Notes: a model not told the origin generated them from the letters alone. A stretch of 64,000 nucleotides of DNA from Syntrophothermus lipocalidus DSM 12680 (GCF_000092405.1 NC_014220.1:558001-622000), one strand, 5' to 3'; shown: positions 26,322 through 37,049, counted from the first letter of the stretch. Numbers and translations: made by a program.

Positions 26322-28244
26322 ATGGTTAGAAGAGTGTACATCGACAACAAGCCGCTGGAAGAAGCATTTGCGCTCTTATGGACGGAGTTAGAAAATGCGG
26401 GCTTTTTTGTGCTTGAGGGAGAAGAGGTTGATGTAGAGGATGCTCTGGGGCGTATTACCGTTGTTCCTGTGGTTGCCAAAAGATCTTCCCCACACTACAG
26501 CGCGTCAGCCATGGATGGTATCGCTGTTAAGGCGAAGGATACCTTTTCCGCGTCCGATACCAGTCCGATTGTCCTTAAGCGGGGAGAACAGTTCATAGAG
26601 GTTGATACGGGAGACTACGTTCCTGGAGAGTTTGACGCGGTCATAATGATCGAAGACGTGAACTTTTTAAGCCATGATGAAGCAGAGATCATAGCCCCTG
26701 CTGTTCCTTGGCAGCATATCCGTTCCGTGGGCGAAGATGTTATCGCTTCTCAAATGATTATCCCTTCTTTGTACGTTATTGGAGCTTACGAGATCGGAGC
26801 TATGCTCACTTCAGGAGTGACAAAAGTTCAGGTAGTGAAGAAACCGCGGGTAGGCATAATCCCCACAGGAACCGAGTTGGTCGAACCAGGAGGGAAGGAA
26901 CCGGAGCCAGGAGAGATTATCGAATCGAACAGCCGCATGCTGGCCTCGTTGTGCAGAAAATGGGGAGCAGAACCGTGCCGCTATCCACTGGTGGCTGATG
27001 ACAAGGAAAAGATAAAGGAAGCCGTGTTAAGATGTGCCAGCCAGACGGATATCATCGTAGTCTGTTCTGGTTCTTCTGCGGGGCGAGAGGATTTTACCGC
27101 GGAAATAGTCCAAGAAGCGGGACGGCTTCTCGTGCACGGGTTAGCTACCAAACCGGGGAAACCGGCAATTTTGGGCTTGATTGAGGGAAAACCGGTTATA
27201 GGGGTTCCGGGTTACCCGGTCTCGGCGGCATTGGTTTTTGAGCTTTTGGCTCGTCCTCTTATCTACCGTAAACAAGGCTTGCGAACGCCTCCCAATCAGG
27301 AGGTCGAAGCCAAGATCTCCAGGAAACTGGCTTCGAGCATGGGGGTGGATGAATTCGTTCAGGTAAACTTGGGGAAGGTAGGAGGGGAACTGATAGCGTA
27401 CCCGCTGGGACGGGGGGCAGGTTTGACCACCACTTTGGTCAAAGCCGATGGGGTTGTACGGGTTCCACGAGGGGTCGAGGGGTTCGAGGCCGGGGAAAAA
27501 GTGGCTGTGAGTCTGAAGCGCGACTGGGACATTATAGAGAAGACGTTGATCGTAATCGGGAGCCACGACATCGCTGTCGACTGGTTAGGTGACATCCTCA
27601 ACCGTAAATTCGGGCTCAGGCTGGCTTGTACCAATGTAGGGAGCATGGGCGGACTAGTAGCTTTAAAGCACCGGGAATCCCATTTTGCCGGGATGCATCT
27701 TCTTGATCCCAAAACGGGAGAATACAACGTGAGTTATGTAAACAGGTATTTGGGTGGGAGCAAACCTGTGTTGGTAAACCTGGTACTGCGAGAACAGGGG
27801 CTCTTGGTGAAGAAGGGAAATCCTCTGGGCGTTCGAGGAGTGGACGATCTGGCCGGGTCAGGTGTCAGGTTCGTTAATCGGCAAAGGGGGTCAGGGACCA
27901 GGGTCTTGTTCGACCACCTCTTGCAGCAGGTGGGAATTGATCCCGGCCTCATCAACGGTTACGACCGGGAGGAGTTCTCCCACCTGGCAGTGGCGGCGGC
28001 GGTCAAAAACGATGCGGCTGACGTAGCCGTTGGCATATATGCGGCTGCCCGAGCCCTGGACCTCGATTTCATTCCCCTGCTGCAGGAAAGGTATGACCTT
28101 TGTTTTTTGAAGGGGGCAATTGAGGAGGAGACATTGGACGCACTTTTACATACCATCAGCAGTCCGGAATTCAGGGAAGAAGTCATGAAGTTCGGCGGGT
28201 ATGATATGAGCCTGGCAGGCCAGGTGATATGGGAGGGCGACTGA
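26322..28244 (+). CDS. MoeA fused to a periplasmic-binding-protein-like domain
   Basis: 640 residues. Residues 1-405 repeat the MoeA architecture (SAMDGIAVKAKDTF, GTELVEPGGK, VCSGSSAGREDF, PGKPAI). Residues about 410-640 form a type-2 substrate-binding-like domain (PF12727 kind): IVIGSHDIAVDWLGDIL, NVGSMGGLVALKHRESHFAG, VNRQRGSGTRVLFDHLL and DVAVGIYAAARALDLDFIPL. There is no signal peptide, so the binding domain is cytoplasmic and may sense or hold molybdate, tungstate or the cofactor. 34 bp after moeA and overlapping moaA by 16 bp. Confidence 0.9.
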   Translation: MVRRVYIDNKPLEEAFALLWTELENAGFFVLEGEEVDVEDALGRITVVPVVAKRSSPHYSASAMDGIAVKAKDTFSASDTSPIVLKRGEQFIEVDTGDYVPGEFDAVIMIEDVNFLSHDEAEIIAPAVPWQHIRSVGEDVIASQMIIPSLYVIGAYEIGAMLTSGVTKVQVVKKPRVGIIPTGTELVEPGGKEPEPGEIIESNSRMLASLCRKWGAEPCRYPLVADDKEKIKEAVLRCASQTDIIVVCSGSSAGREDFTAEIVQEAGRLLVHGLATKPGKPAILGLIEGKPVIGVPGYPVSAALVFELLARPLIYRKQGLRTPPNQEVEAKISRKLASSMGVDEFVQVNLGKVGGELIAYPLGRGAGLTTTLVKADGVVRVPRGVEGFEAGEKVAVSLKRDWDIIEKTLIVIGSHDIAVDWLGDILNRKFGLRLACTNVGSMGGLVALKHRESHFAGMHLLDPKTGEYNVSYVNRYLGGSKPVLVNLVLREQGLLVKKGNPLGVRGVDDLAGSGVRFVNRQRGSGTRVLFDHLLQQVGIDPGLINGYDREEFSHLAVAAAVKNDAADVAVGIYAAARALDLDFIPLLQERYDLCFLKGAIEEETLDALLHTISSPEFREEVMKFGGYDMSLAGQVIWEGD

Positions 28245-29227
28245 AATTGTTGGACAGTTTGGGGCGGGAGATAAACTACCTGCGGGTCTCGGTTACCGAC
28301 CGCTGTAACCTGCGCTGTCGGTATTGCATGCCTGAGGCAGGGGTGGAGCTGAAACCGCACTCCGAGATACTGAGCCTAGAAGAGATCCACCGGATAATTA
28401 AGGTCGGAACCCGGGTTGGCATACGCAAAGTCCGGCTGACCGGTGGTGAGCCATTGGTCAGGCGAAACCTGTCCCGTTTGGTGCAAATGATCCGCACCAT
28501 CGACTTGATCGACGATGTCGCGATTACCACTAACGGCCTTCTGTTTCCGGAAATGGCAGGCGAACTTAAGGAAGCGGGTTTACACCGTTTGAATGTCAGC
28601 CTGGACACCATGAATCCCGAAAAATACAGTTTTATTACCCGTAACGGCAGCTTGAAACAGGCCTTGAGAGCGATCGAAACCGCTCTGGCGTTGGAGTTTC
28701 ACCCGGTGAAGATTAATACGGTAGTGATGAGAGGCATAAACGATGATGAGATCATGGACTTTTGCCGGTTGGCATACAACCACCGTCTTCATGTCAGGTT
28801 TATCGAGTTCATGCCAGTGGGCGAGCTTGGTTTTTGGAGCAGGGACAAGGTTATAACCTGTGACGAGATTCAGGAGATGATTAAACGGGAATACCGGCTT
28901 AGCCCCTGGAAACTCTCGCGGGGCAACGGGCCGGCCAAATCATACCGTCTCGAGGGTGGACAAGGATCGATAGGGTTCATATCACCGATGAGCAACCATT
29001 TTTGTCACGAATGCAACCGCCTGCGACTCACGGCGGATGGCAAACTGCGCGGGTGTTTGTATGACCGGACGGAAATAGACCTGAAACAGGTTTTGAGACA
29101 GGGCGGGAGCGATGAAGAAATACTCCAGCTTTTCATCAAGGCTATCAACCTTAAACCGAACGAACACAAAATGGGACAAACCAGCTGGGGGTCAAAAAAC
29201 CGTAAGATGTACCAGATAGGAGGGTGA
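28229..29227 (+). CDS. moaA: GTP 3',8-cyclase (MoaA)
   Basis: Radical SAM enzyme for the first step of molybdopterin synthesis. N-terminal cluster motif CNLRCRYC, GGEPL, and the C-terminal second [4Fe-4S] cluster C-x2-C-x13-C in FCHECNRLRLTADGKLRGCL. The usual C-terminal GG is replaced by an end ...YQIGG. The ATG at 28229 gives 332 residues; TTG 28247 after GGGAGGG would give the family-like start MLDSLGREINYLRVS and may be the true one. Confidence 0.95.
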   Translation: MGGRLKLLDSLGREINYLRVSVTDRCNLRCRYCMPEAGVELKPHSEILSLEEIHRIIKVGTRVGIRKVRLTGGEPLVRRNLSRLVQMIRTIDLIDDVAITTNGLLFPEMAGELKEAGLHRLNVSLDTMNPEKYSFITRNGSLKQALRAIETALALEFHPVKINTVVMRGINDDEIMDFCRLAYNHRLHVRFIEFMPVGELGFWSRDKVITCDEIQEMIKREYRLSPWKLSRGNGPAKSYRLEGGQGSIGFISPMSNHFCHECNRLRLTADGKLRGCLYDRTEIDLKQVLRQGGSDEEILQLFIKAINLKPNEHKMGQTSWGSKNRKMYQIGG

Positions 29228-29230
29228 CCT

Positions 29231-29725
29231 TTGCAACTGACTCACATCAACCGACAGGGAAGGGCCCGGATGGTGGACGTTACCGAAAAGAGGGATACCG
29301 TAAGGGTGGCAGTGGCTCAGGCCATGGTGGAAATGCAGCCGGAAACCCTGCGGTTGATAATGACTGGAGGGGTAAAGAAAGGAGACGTGCTGGCCGTTGC
29401 TCAGGTAGCGGGCGTTATGGCGGCTAAAAAGACGCCTGATTTGATACCGATGTGCCATCCTCTCATGCTGACCGGGGTTGATATCACGTTTAGTTTTGAC
29501 GAGCAGAACTCACGGATACTGATAACCGCAGAGGTCAAAACCACAGGCAAAACAGGGGTAGAGATGGAGGCGCTTACCGCTGCGGCGGTTGCGGCTCTGA
29601 CCGTCTATGATATGTGCAAAGCGGTGGACAGGTGGATGATTATAAAAGAAGTCAAGTTGATAGAGAAAACGGGTGGAAAGAGCGGGCACCTTGTACGCGG
29701 GATCGATAACAACGAGGATGGTTAA
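29231..29725 (+). CDS. moaC: Cyclic pyranopterin monophosphate synthase
   Basis: 164 residues. [33 protein letters not shown] and [20 protein letters not shown] are the MoaC signature, including the active-site Lys in KAVDRWM region. Converts the MoaA product into cPMP. TTG start 3 bp after the moaA stop. Confidence 0.95.
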   Translation: MQLTHINRQGRARMVDVTEKRDTVRVAVAQAMVEMQPETLRLIMTGGVKKGDVLAVAQVAGVMAAKKTPDLIPMCHPLMLTGVDITFSFDEQNSRILITAEVKTTGKTGVEMEALTAAAVAALTVYDMCKAVDRWMIIKEVKLIEKTGGKSGHLVRGIDNNEDG

Positions 29726-29825
29726 GTCATAGGTTTTCGAGAAGGGTTGGGATTGGAAATGGAAGAAACCACAAGAACCGTCCTGTGGTTTAGGGTGGGG
29801 AAAGAAGCGAAAAGGAGGTATTGAG

Positions 29826-30269
29826 GTGCAGGGGAAGATCTTAGCAGTGTGCCGGAGCGAGGAAAAGGGCGTAAAAAAGAACGACATAGGTGAAGGATTT
29901 TTCAAAAAGGACCACGGTTTAGCAGGCGACGCTCACAGCGGGTCCTGGCACCGGCAGGTCAGTTTACTGGGGATCGAGAGCATCAACAAGATGAGGGCCA
30001 AAGGGGTAGATGTGAACCCGGGCGATTTTGCCGAGAACCTGACTGTAGAAGGGATCGACCTGTTTCACTTGCCGGTCGGGACCAGACTGCGGGTGGGGGA
30101 AAGGGTGCTTTTGGAGGTTACCCAGATCGGCAAGGAGTGTCACCAAGGTTGCGCCATAAGGGTGCAAGTGGGTGACTGTGTAATGCCCCGCGAAGGTATA
30201 TTTGCCCGGGTGTTGGAGGAAGGCTGGGTCAGGACCGGCGATACAATTGAGGTGATTCAAAATGTTTAA
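29826..30269 (+). CDS. MOSC domain protein
   Basis: 147 residues. HGLAGDAHSGSWHRQVSLLG, VNPGDFAENLTVEGIDL and GKECHQGCAIRVQVGDCVM define the MOSC fold with its conserved cysteine. Small stand-alone MOSC proteins in Moco operons are thought to handle sulfur or the cofactor; this is not shown here. GTG start after aaaggaggtattgag. It overlaps moaB by 8 bp. Confidence 0.88.
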   Translation: MQGKILAVCRSEEKGVKKNDIGEGFFKKDHGLAGDAHSGSWHRQVSLLGIESINKMRAKGVDVNPGDFAENLTVEGIDLFHLPVGTRLRVGERVLLEVTQIGKECHQGCAIRVQVGDCVMPREGIFARVLEEGWVRTGDTIEVIQNV

Positions 30270-30753
30270 AGCAGGGATTTTGGTTTTAAGCGACAAAGGG
30301 GCAAAAGGAGAGAGGGAGGACAAGAGCGGCCAGGTTATTAAAGAAATGATAAGCTCGATCGGGGCGGAAGTGGTGGCTTATGAGGTTCTTCCCGATGAAA
30401 AGGAGCTCATAGTCAATAAACTCATTGCCTGGTGTGATCAACTTGGGTTAGATATCATCCTAACTTCCGGCGGGACAGGGTTATCCCCGCGCGATGTCAC
30501 CCCGGAAGCGACGGCGGAAGTGGTGGAGCGAACGATTCCGGGGATAGGGGAGGCGATGCGAGCCTACGGCCTGCAAAAAACGCCTAGGGCTATGCTTTCA
30601 CGAGGAATATCCGGGATCCGCAAAAAAACCCTGATAATAAACCTGCCGGGCAGCGTTAAAGGGGCCAGGGAATCACTGGAAGCTGTCATACCGGCTTTGG
30701 ATCATGCCTTGGAAACTTTACAGGGACGGGCAAACGAATGCGGGCAAGCGTGA
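30262..30753 (+). CDS. Molybdopterin adenylyltransferase MoaB/Mog
   Basis: 163 residues. ILVLSDKGAKGEREDKSGQV, LTSGGTGLSPRDVTPEAT and MLSRGISGIRKKTLIINLPG with PGSVKGARE are the MoaB/MogA core. It adenylates molybdopterin before MoeA acts. Ends the Moco operon; no clear terminator was found before the groESL promoter. Confidence 0.92.
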   Translation: MFKAGILVLSDKGAKGEREDKSGQVIKEMISSIGAEVVAYEVLPDEKELIVNKLIAWCDQLGLDIILTSGGTGLSPRDVTPEATAEVVERTIPGIGEAMRAYGLQKTPRAMLSRGISGIRKKTLIINLPGSVKGARESLEAVIPALDHALETLQGRANECGQA

Positions 30754-30863
30754 TCGACGACAGAAAAAACTTAAAAGAAGAAGTTAAAAGAAGGTATAAC
30801 GAGAAAGAATTAGGTACAAAATAGTAATCGAGAGTATCAAAGAGATAAAAGAAAAGCAATAGG

Positions 30864-30892
30864 TTGCCAGGTTTTCGCGGGTAGTCTAATAT
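30864..30892 (+). promoter_or_regulatory. Sigma-A promoter of groESL
   Basis: TTGCCA (30864-30869), 17-bp spacer, TAATAT (30887-30892). The CIRCE element begins 12 bp downstream, the normal arrangement for HrcA control. Confidence 0.7.
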
Positions 30893-30904
30893 TATTAGTG
30901 AATG

Positions 30905-30931
30905 TTAGCACTCAAGTTAAATGAGTGCTAA
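30905..30931 (+). promoter_or_regulatory. CIRCE operator (HrcA site)
   Basis: TTAGCACTC (30905-30913), nine bases, GAGTGCTAA (30923-30931): the perfect consensus inverted repeat bound by the heat-shock repressor HrcA. Confidence 0.97.
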
Positions 30932-30978
30932 CAATAATGTTATGAGATCATCAAAGAATCAGCGAAGGGGGTATAGCA

Positions 30979-31272
30979 GTGAACCTCAAGCCATTAGGCG
31001 ACCGTATTGTTCTGAAGGTTATCGAAACAGCGGAGGAAAAAACCGCAAGCGGGATCGTCCTTCCCGACACCGCCAAGGAGAAGCCCCAACAGGGTGAGGT
31101 ATTGGCAGTCGGCCCAGGGAGAATCCTGGACAACGGCGAGCGGATTCCGATGGAGGTTGCTGTTGGGGACAAGGTCATTTACTCAAAGTATGCAGGTACT
31201 GAGGTAAAGATCGACGGACAGGAGCTGCTGGTAATCAGCGAAAGAGACATTCTGGCTAAGGTCGAAGCCTAA
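30979..31272 (+). CDS. groES: Co-chaperonin GroES
   Basis: 97 residues. [15 protein letters not shown] at the start, the mobile-loop region [20 protein letters not shown] and the end [10 protein letters not shown] are typical. Caps the GroEL ring. GTG start with GGGGG upstream; followed 30 bp later by groEL and controlled by CIRCE. Confidence 0.97.
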   Translation: MNLKPLGDRIVLKVIETAEEKTASGIVLPDTAKEKPQQGEVLAVGPGRILDNGERIPMEVAVGDKVIYSKYAGTEVKIDGQELLVISERDILAKVEA

Positions 31273-31287
31273 TGAGACGAGAAGTGA

Positions 31288-32916
<1,629 letters not shown>

Positions 32917-32950
32917 AGGCTCCCTCCCCTCATAGGAGAATATAAAGACA

Positions 32951-32980
32951 AAAAAGAACCCCGTTCCGGGGTTCTTTTTT
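32951..32980 (+). terminator. groESL terminator
   Basis: AGAACCCCG and CGGGGTTCT form a 9-bp stem with a tiny loop, flanked by A5 and T6, so it also could work on the minus strand for the TIGR04076 gene. Confidence 0.92.
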
Positions 32981-33050
32981 ATAGGCGGCTTTGGTGGTTT
33001 CTTGTCTCAGATTTTATACTTTTGTTTAAACCCTACTTGTTTACAGCTGT

Positions 33051-33317
33051 TTACGGGGTTTCTGTTCTTTTTATCGAAAACAACACGGCATTAGCGCTGT
33101 CGGGACACTGAAGTTCAACAACCGAGTTGATCCAATCTTCTGGGGAAGTTTGCCGGCAAGCGGCTGCTAGATACGGGAACATGGCCGACAATGCATAAAG
33201 GCAAAGGGGAGATTCACCTTGAGGAACTACCAGTGGGTCTTCGAAGACAAATTTTTGCCCTACTTGATACCCGGCGGAACAAAATCCTTTGACTTTCGTT
33301 ACTTGTATCTCCAACAT
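33051..33317 (-). CDS. TIGR04076 family protein
   Basis: 88 residues. The pattern V-x-V-x-G-x-C-x-A-G-x-x-V-G-x-x-F (VKGFCSAGYQVGQKFVFEDP), the LCLYALSAMFPYLAAA block and the CPDSANAVLFSIKR end match this small uncharacterised family of Clostridia and other anaerobes. ATG 33317 has AAGGAGG upstream. A consensus sigma-54 promoter lies 175 bp upstream on the same strand, tying it to the regulators of this region. Confidence 0.75.
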   Translation of the reverse strand: MLEIQVTKVKGFCSAGYQVGQKFVFEDPLVVPQGESPLCLYALSAMFPYLAAACRQTSPEDWINSVVELQCPDSANAVLFSIKRTETP

Positions 33318-33491
33318 ATTCCTCTACCTCCTTGCTCCTACATAGTAAGAATATTCTTCACCCTGAGACGGCATCTCCTGCTTCACCAGTTAAACATAAA
33401 ACAACGCAACCAAATAATTCTCCATTTTGGACAGAATAGCGACCACACGTTCGTCTTGTAATCTAGCAGGGCATCTCTGGACCAATGTAAA

Positions 33492-33507
33492 AGCAAGATT
33501 CGTGCCA
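33492..33507 (-). promoter_or_regulatory. Sigma-54 promoter facing the TIGR04076 gene
   Basis: On the minus strand the sequence reads TGGCACGAATCTTGCT: the -24 box TGGCACG and -12 box TTGCT, with exact GG-N10-GC spacing. It lies in the 374-bp gap between the TIGR04076 gene and the regulator gene. Confidence 0.85.
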
Positions 33508-33596
33508 CGCCTTGATATAACGTTCACAAAAAATAAAAAAGCCTGGTTTCCCTGATACACCTCGGCTTTCGAACAAAACTTGATTTGATGTTGTTG

Positions 33597-33634
33597 CCTC
33601 AAGTAGCCGATGCTACATGAGGTTGTCAGGAACC
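33597..33634. promoter_or_regulatory. Palindromes, possible enhancer sites
   Basis: CCTCAAGTAGC (33597-33607) faces GCTACATGAGG (33612-33622) with one mismatch. Next to it AGGTT and AACCT (33619-33634) flank GTCAGG. They lie about 90-127 bp upstream of the sigma-54 promoter at 33507, the usual distance for enhancer-binding proteins. Part of the first palindrome could instead be a weak 3'-end structure for the regulator mRNA. Confidence 0.4.
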
Positions 33635-33691
33635 TACGAGTTTAGGTATCTAAACCGGTACACTGTATCGAGTAAGCAACTTTATACCGTC

Positions 33692-35098
33692 CTAGTCTCT
33701 TAGTTTTCGGTAGAGCACTGTGCGGTGAATTCCCAGCAGTTGTGCTGCTTCGCTTATCCGACCTTCACATTCCGATATCACCTGATTTATATACTCCTTT
33801 TCCACCATTTGCAATACGCTCTTTAGGGTTCCTCTGTAGACTGTACTTGTCTGGCGTAGGTGGCTCGTATCGCTTGAACGACGACTGCTATTTGGCAGGG
33901 ATTGATCGCCCTCAAAATTCAAATAGTCACTGGTGGAGGTAACAACTAGTCTTTCGACAACGTTGCGCAACTCGCGCACGTTTCCGGGCCAGTTGTAATT
34001 CGTGAATGCTTCGAGTGTTTGCTTGGTAAATGTCTTTTTGAAAGAGTACTTCCTATTCAATTCATCCAGAAACTTATTAGCGAGAATAGGGATGTCCTCG
34101 GGTCTTTCCCTCAGAGGCGGCAGCTTTATCGGTACCACATTGAGACGGTAATACAAGTCTCTTCGAAACAGACCTTGTGCCATCATGGTTTTTAGGTCTC
34201 TATTGGTGGCGGCGATAAGGCGCACATTAGTTCTGTGAATACTCGTGCTGCCCAATCGTTGCACATCACCTGTCTCTAGGACTCTCAGCAGCTTGGATTG
34301 TACGGGTAACGGCAATTCCGCGACTTCATCGAGAAACAGTGTTCCTTTATGGGCGATCTCGAACAGTCCTGGTTTCCCTTGGGTGCTGGCACCTGTAAAC
34401 GCGCCAGCAACATACCCGAAAAACTCCGACTCCATAAGTTCACTGGGTATTGCAGCACAATTCACCGGAATGAACGGTTCTTTAGCACGTAGACTGTTGC
34501 GATGTATATACCTTGCCATTACTTCTTTACCGGTTCCTGATTCCCCGAACAGCATTATTGTGCTGTCAGTTTTGGCAGCGGCACTGGCAACAGTCATGAC
34601 CTGCTGCATTTGGGGGCTTTCAGCCACTATCTCCTTCCCTTCGGAATCTGCTTCTGCTAAATATTCCATCGCCTTTTTATATCGATTAGCGTTGGATCTT
34701 TCACGTTCCAGAAGCTCCATAAACTTATCGAACAAGTGTTGATCTCGTGAGTTGGTGATAACCATAACAACGTCGCCATTCTTGTCCAATACGGGCGTGC
34801 TGGTGGCCATCAGAGTAGTCCCGTACTTGCTCCTGATGAGGCCGGTAACTACTGAGCGAGTTTCGGTAGCCTCCCATGCTGTCGAGCGATCATACAACCC
34901 TTCTTTAACCAAATCCCTGACGTTTTTCCCTACCAGCTTCTTATGATCAACTCCTAGCAATCTTCCCGTGGAGCGGTTAGCCAACAGTACATTGCCGGAC
35001 TTATCGGTAACAAGTATGGCGTCGTAGGAATTGATAATAACCTGAATCAATTCTTCTCGTGAACAGACTACTGCGACTTCCGAGCTTTCCCAAGCCAT
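33692..35098 (-). CDS. Sigma-54 enhancer-binding regulator with PAS domain (1)
   Basis: 468 residues. Residues 12-120 are a PAS sensor (ILVTDKSGNVLLANRSTGRL), then a short coiled linker, an AAA+ domain with Walker A GESGTGKE (185-192), the sigma-54-contact loop GAFTGA (232-237), Walker B LFLDEVAELP, and a Fis-type helix-turn-helix (RISEAAQLLGIHRTVLYRKL) at the end. There is no phosphorylation receiver domain, so a ligand probably binds the PAS domain (inference). RBS AACTCCTCC complement upstream of ATG 35098. A close paralogue is at 48641. Confidence 0.95.
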   Translation of the reverse strand: MAWESSEVAVVCSREELIQVIINSYDAILVTDKSGNVLLANRSTGRLLGVDHKKLVGKNVRDLVKEGLYDRSTAWEATETRSVVTGLIRSKYGTTLMATSTPVLDKNGDVVMVITNSRDQHLFDKFMELLERERSNANRYKKAMEYLAEADSEGKEIVAESPQMQQVMTVASAAAKTDSTIMLFGESGTGKEVMARYIHRNSLRAKEPFIPVNCAAIPSELMESEFFGYVAGAFTGASTQGKPGLFEIAHKGTLFLDEVAELPLPVQSKLLRVLETGDVQRLGSTSIHRTNVRLIAATNRDLKTMMAQGLFRRDLYYRLNVVPIKLPPLRERPEDIPILANKFLDELNRKYSFKKTFTKQTLEAFTNYNWPGNVRELRNVVERLVVTSTSDYLNFEGDQSLPNSSRRSSDTSHLRQTSTVYRGTLKSVLQMVEKEYINQVISECEGRISEAAQLLGIHRTVLYRKLRD

Positions 35099-35359
35099 AT
35101 AACTCCTCCTTTTTCAAAAAAACCTTCTAAAAGTCTTTGTTTGTTGAATTCGAAAAATTACTCCATTCCGATCTGTAAATCATACTGTTTGCTGACACGA
35201 ATTGTTCACACATGATCTAGAGCGGTTTTCTTGTATTGCCGCAGCGGTTGACTTATACTGATATTGCTTAACCCCCTCCTTCCCCAAAATATGTAGAGTC
35301 CACCAGGAACAAATTCCCTTATCTTTCTAAATGGGAAATCCAGCATGTCTTGGTTGCCG

Positions 35360-35377
35360 TTTGTGTCCGAACACAAA
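35360..35377. promoter_or_regulatory. Palindrome TTTGTGT-N4-ACACAAA
   Basis: Seven-base arms (35360-35366, 35371-35377) around CCGA, ending 3 bp before the -24 box of the promoter at 35381. It resembles the palindrome at 36874-36896 (shared centre TGTC(C)GAACA). Possible operator. Confidence 0.45.
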
Positions 35378-35380
35378 AAC

Positions 35381-35396
35381 TGGTACTATTCTTGCT
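35381..35396 (+). promoter_or_regulatory. Sigma-54 promoter upstream of the MBL-fold gene
   Basis: TGGTACTATTCTTGCT, with GG-N10-GC spacing and a full TTGCT -12 box. The leader to the MBL gene would be about 350 nt; no gene is seen in it. Confidence 0.65.
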
Positions 35397-35756
35397 TGAT
35401 TCGCTTACTGGTGGTATTCTTTTCGTAGGTGCAACTTCCCTATTGAGTGGTGTTGGGGCTATTTCCAAATTTTCCAAGATAGTCGTGCGTTCCTTTTTCT
35501 TGGCCGCTAGTTAATCACTTCTTATAGGGGCGTATAAGACGTCACCGAATACTTTACGATTACTCCAAAAAGCTTATCCAGTGGTAGACGGCGGAACAAC
35601 AGTATAATAAATGTTGAGTGATACTTCAGGTATACAGTATGGAACACAGTGTTTGAGTTCACGGCACGACTATGTACTTTTGCCTGTAGACAAAAGCCAT
35701 AGTTGGAGCTTCTCAAAGCCGATACGAATCCTGATAGTAGGGGGCATTATATAATT

Positions 35757-36728
35757 ATGATAAAACAGCTTTTGCCTGGCATTTATCAGTTGAAGGTGCC
35801 TTTGCCCAGGAATCCTCTTAAAGCCATTAATTCCTACCTGATTGGAGGCCAGGCGAGGAGTCTCCTCGTCGATACTGGTTTCAACTGGCCTGAGTGTAAG
35901 GAAGCCCTGCTTAAGGGAATTGAAACCCTGGGAGTAGATTGGGCAGAGATAGACTTTTTTGTAACTCACTTACACGGGGACCATTTCGGGCTGGTCTATG
36001 ACCTGGCAAGACAGGAATCAGTAGTTTATTGCAGCGAGGTTGATGCCAACATAATCAAGGCCAACAGGTCCACCGCTTATTGGCAAGAGATTAATTCATT
36101 TTATCTCATGCATGGTTACCCACCCCATGAACTAGATCAAGGAGATACCCTTAGGAGCTATGTCTCTGGAACCGACATCAATTTTAAATATGTAAATGAA
36201 GGCGACTGTTTGGAATACGGCGGTTATCACCTAGTCTGCATAAGCACTCCAGGGCACACTCCGGGGCACATGTGCCTTTACGAGCCTGAACGTAAGTTTC
36301 TGATATCGGGTGATCACATTCTCGCTGACATTACCTCCAATATCACTGGTAGGCCAGGGTGGAACGATTCTCTCGGACAGTATCTCAAGAGCTTGGAAAA
36401 AATAAATGCTATGGATATAAATTTGGTTCTGCCCGGCCACAGAAGTATTATAAGAAACCATCACCGAAGAATTGAAGAACTTAAGCTTCATCATAAAAAG
36501 AGGCTGGAAGAGGTTCAGACCATTCTTCAAGATGGTCCCATGAGTGCCTACCAGGTTGCGAGCCTCATGCATTGGGACTTGACATACGATTCCTGGGAAC
36601 AAATTCCCAGTTTTCAAAAATGGTTCGCCACCGGCGAGGCTATTGCTCACTTGGAGCATTTAGTACATGTGAATGTATTGCGAAAAATTGAGCAAGACGG
36701 AGGAGTAATTTATGCACTACCTGACTAA
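35757..36728 (+). CDS. MBL-fold metallo-hydrolase with C-terminal winged-helix-like part
   Basis: 323 residues. Zinc motif HLHGDHFG (71-78), further ligands in TPGHTPGHMCLY, SGDHIL and LPGHRS. The C-terminal 90 residues (SAYQVASLMHWDL... AHLEHLVHVNVLRKIEQDGG) resemble the extra domain of LACTB2-like enzymes. Such proteins near acyl-CoA genes may be thioesterases or other hydrolases; the substrate is unknown. ATG 35757 fits the family start; the RBS (ggggg) is distant. The 658-bp gap upstream holds a sigma-54 promoter. Confidence 0.85.
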   Translation: MIKQLLPGIYQLKVPLPRNPLKAINSYLIGGQARSLLVDTGFNWPECKEALLKGIETLGVDWAEIDFFVTHLHGDHFGLVYDLARQESVVYCSEVDANIIKANRSTAYWQEINSFYLMHGYPPHELDQGDTLRSYVSGTDINFKYVNEGDCLEYGGYHLVCISTPGHTPGHMCLYEPERKFLISGDHILADITSNITGRPGWNDSLGQYLKSLEKINAMDINLVLPGHRSIIRNHHRRIEELKLHHKKRLEEVQTILQDGPMSAYQVASLMHWDLTYDSWEQIPSFQKWFATGEAIAHLEHLVHVNVLRKIEQDGGVIYALPD

Positions 36729-36873
36729 ATGTTTCGTCCTCCGCAGGAGGGGAAAAAGCCCCTCATTGTGAGCAATGTGTAACGGTTTTGTTGCTTGCTC
36801 TCCTAGTCTGGATCACACTGTTTTGGAGTTTCATATATCTTGTCTACCTAATATTAATTATAGCTGGCGATGT

Positions 36874-36896
36874 CGGATTATGTCGAACATAATTCG
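36874..36896. promoter_or_regulatory. 23-bp palindrome upstream of the beta-oxidation promoter
   Basis: CGGATTATGT (36874-36883) and ACATAATTCG (36887-36896) pair along all ten bases (one G-T) around CGA. It is about 220 bp upstream of the sigma-54 promoter at 37113. Likely a protein-binding site; the binder is unknown. Confidence 0.5.
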
Positions 36897-36937
36897 TAAT
36901 CCAGAGAAGGAATGATCAACAGCAAGCAAGAGTAAGG

Positions 36938-36979
36938 AAGGTTGCGCTGCGGATACACCATGACACAGAGTGCAACCTT
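36938..36979. promoter_or_regulatory. AAGGTTGC / GCAACCTT inverted pair
   Basis: AAGGTTGC (36938-36945) and GCAACCTT (36972-36979) are perfect complements 26 bp apart, 134-175 bp upstream of the sigma-54 promoter. A third GCAACCTTT follows at about 36996. The half-site recurs before other sigma-54 promoters here. Confidence 0.45.
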
Positions 36980-37049
36980 GCGAATAGACTTTCTGCAACC
37001 TTTATTGGCAATCAACTCTCAGACTTCTGAGTAATTGAATGGGAAAGAG

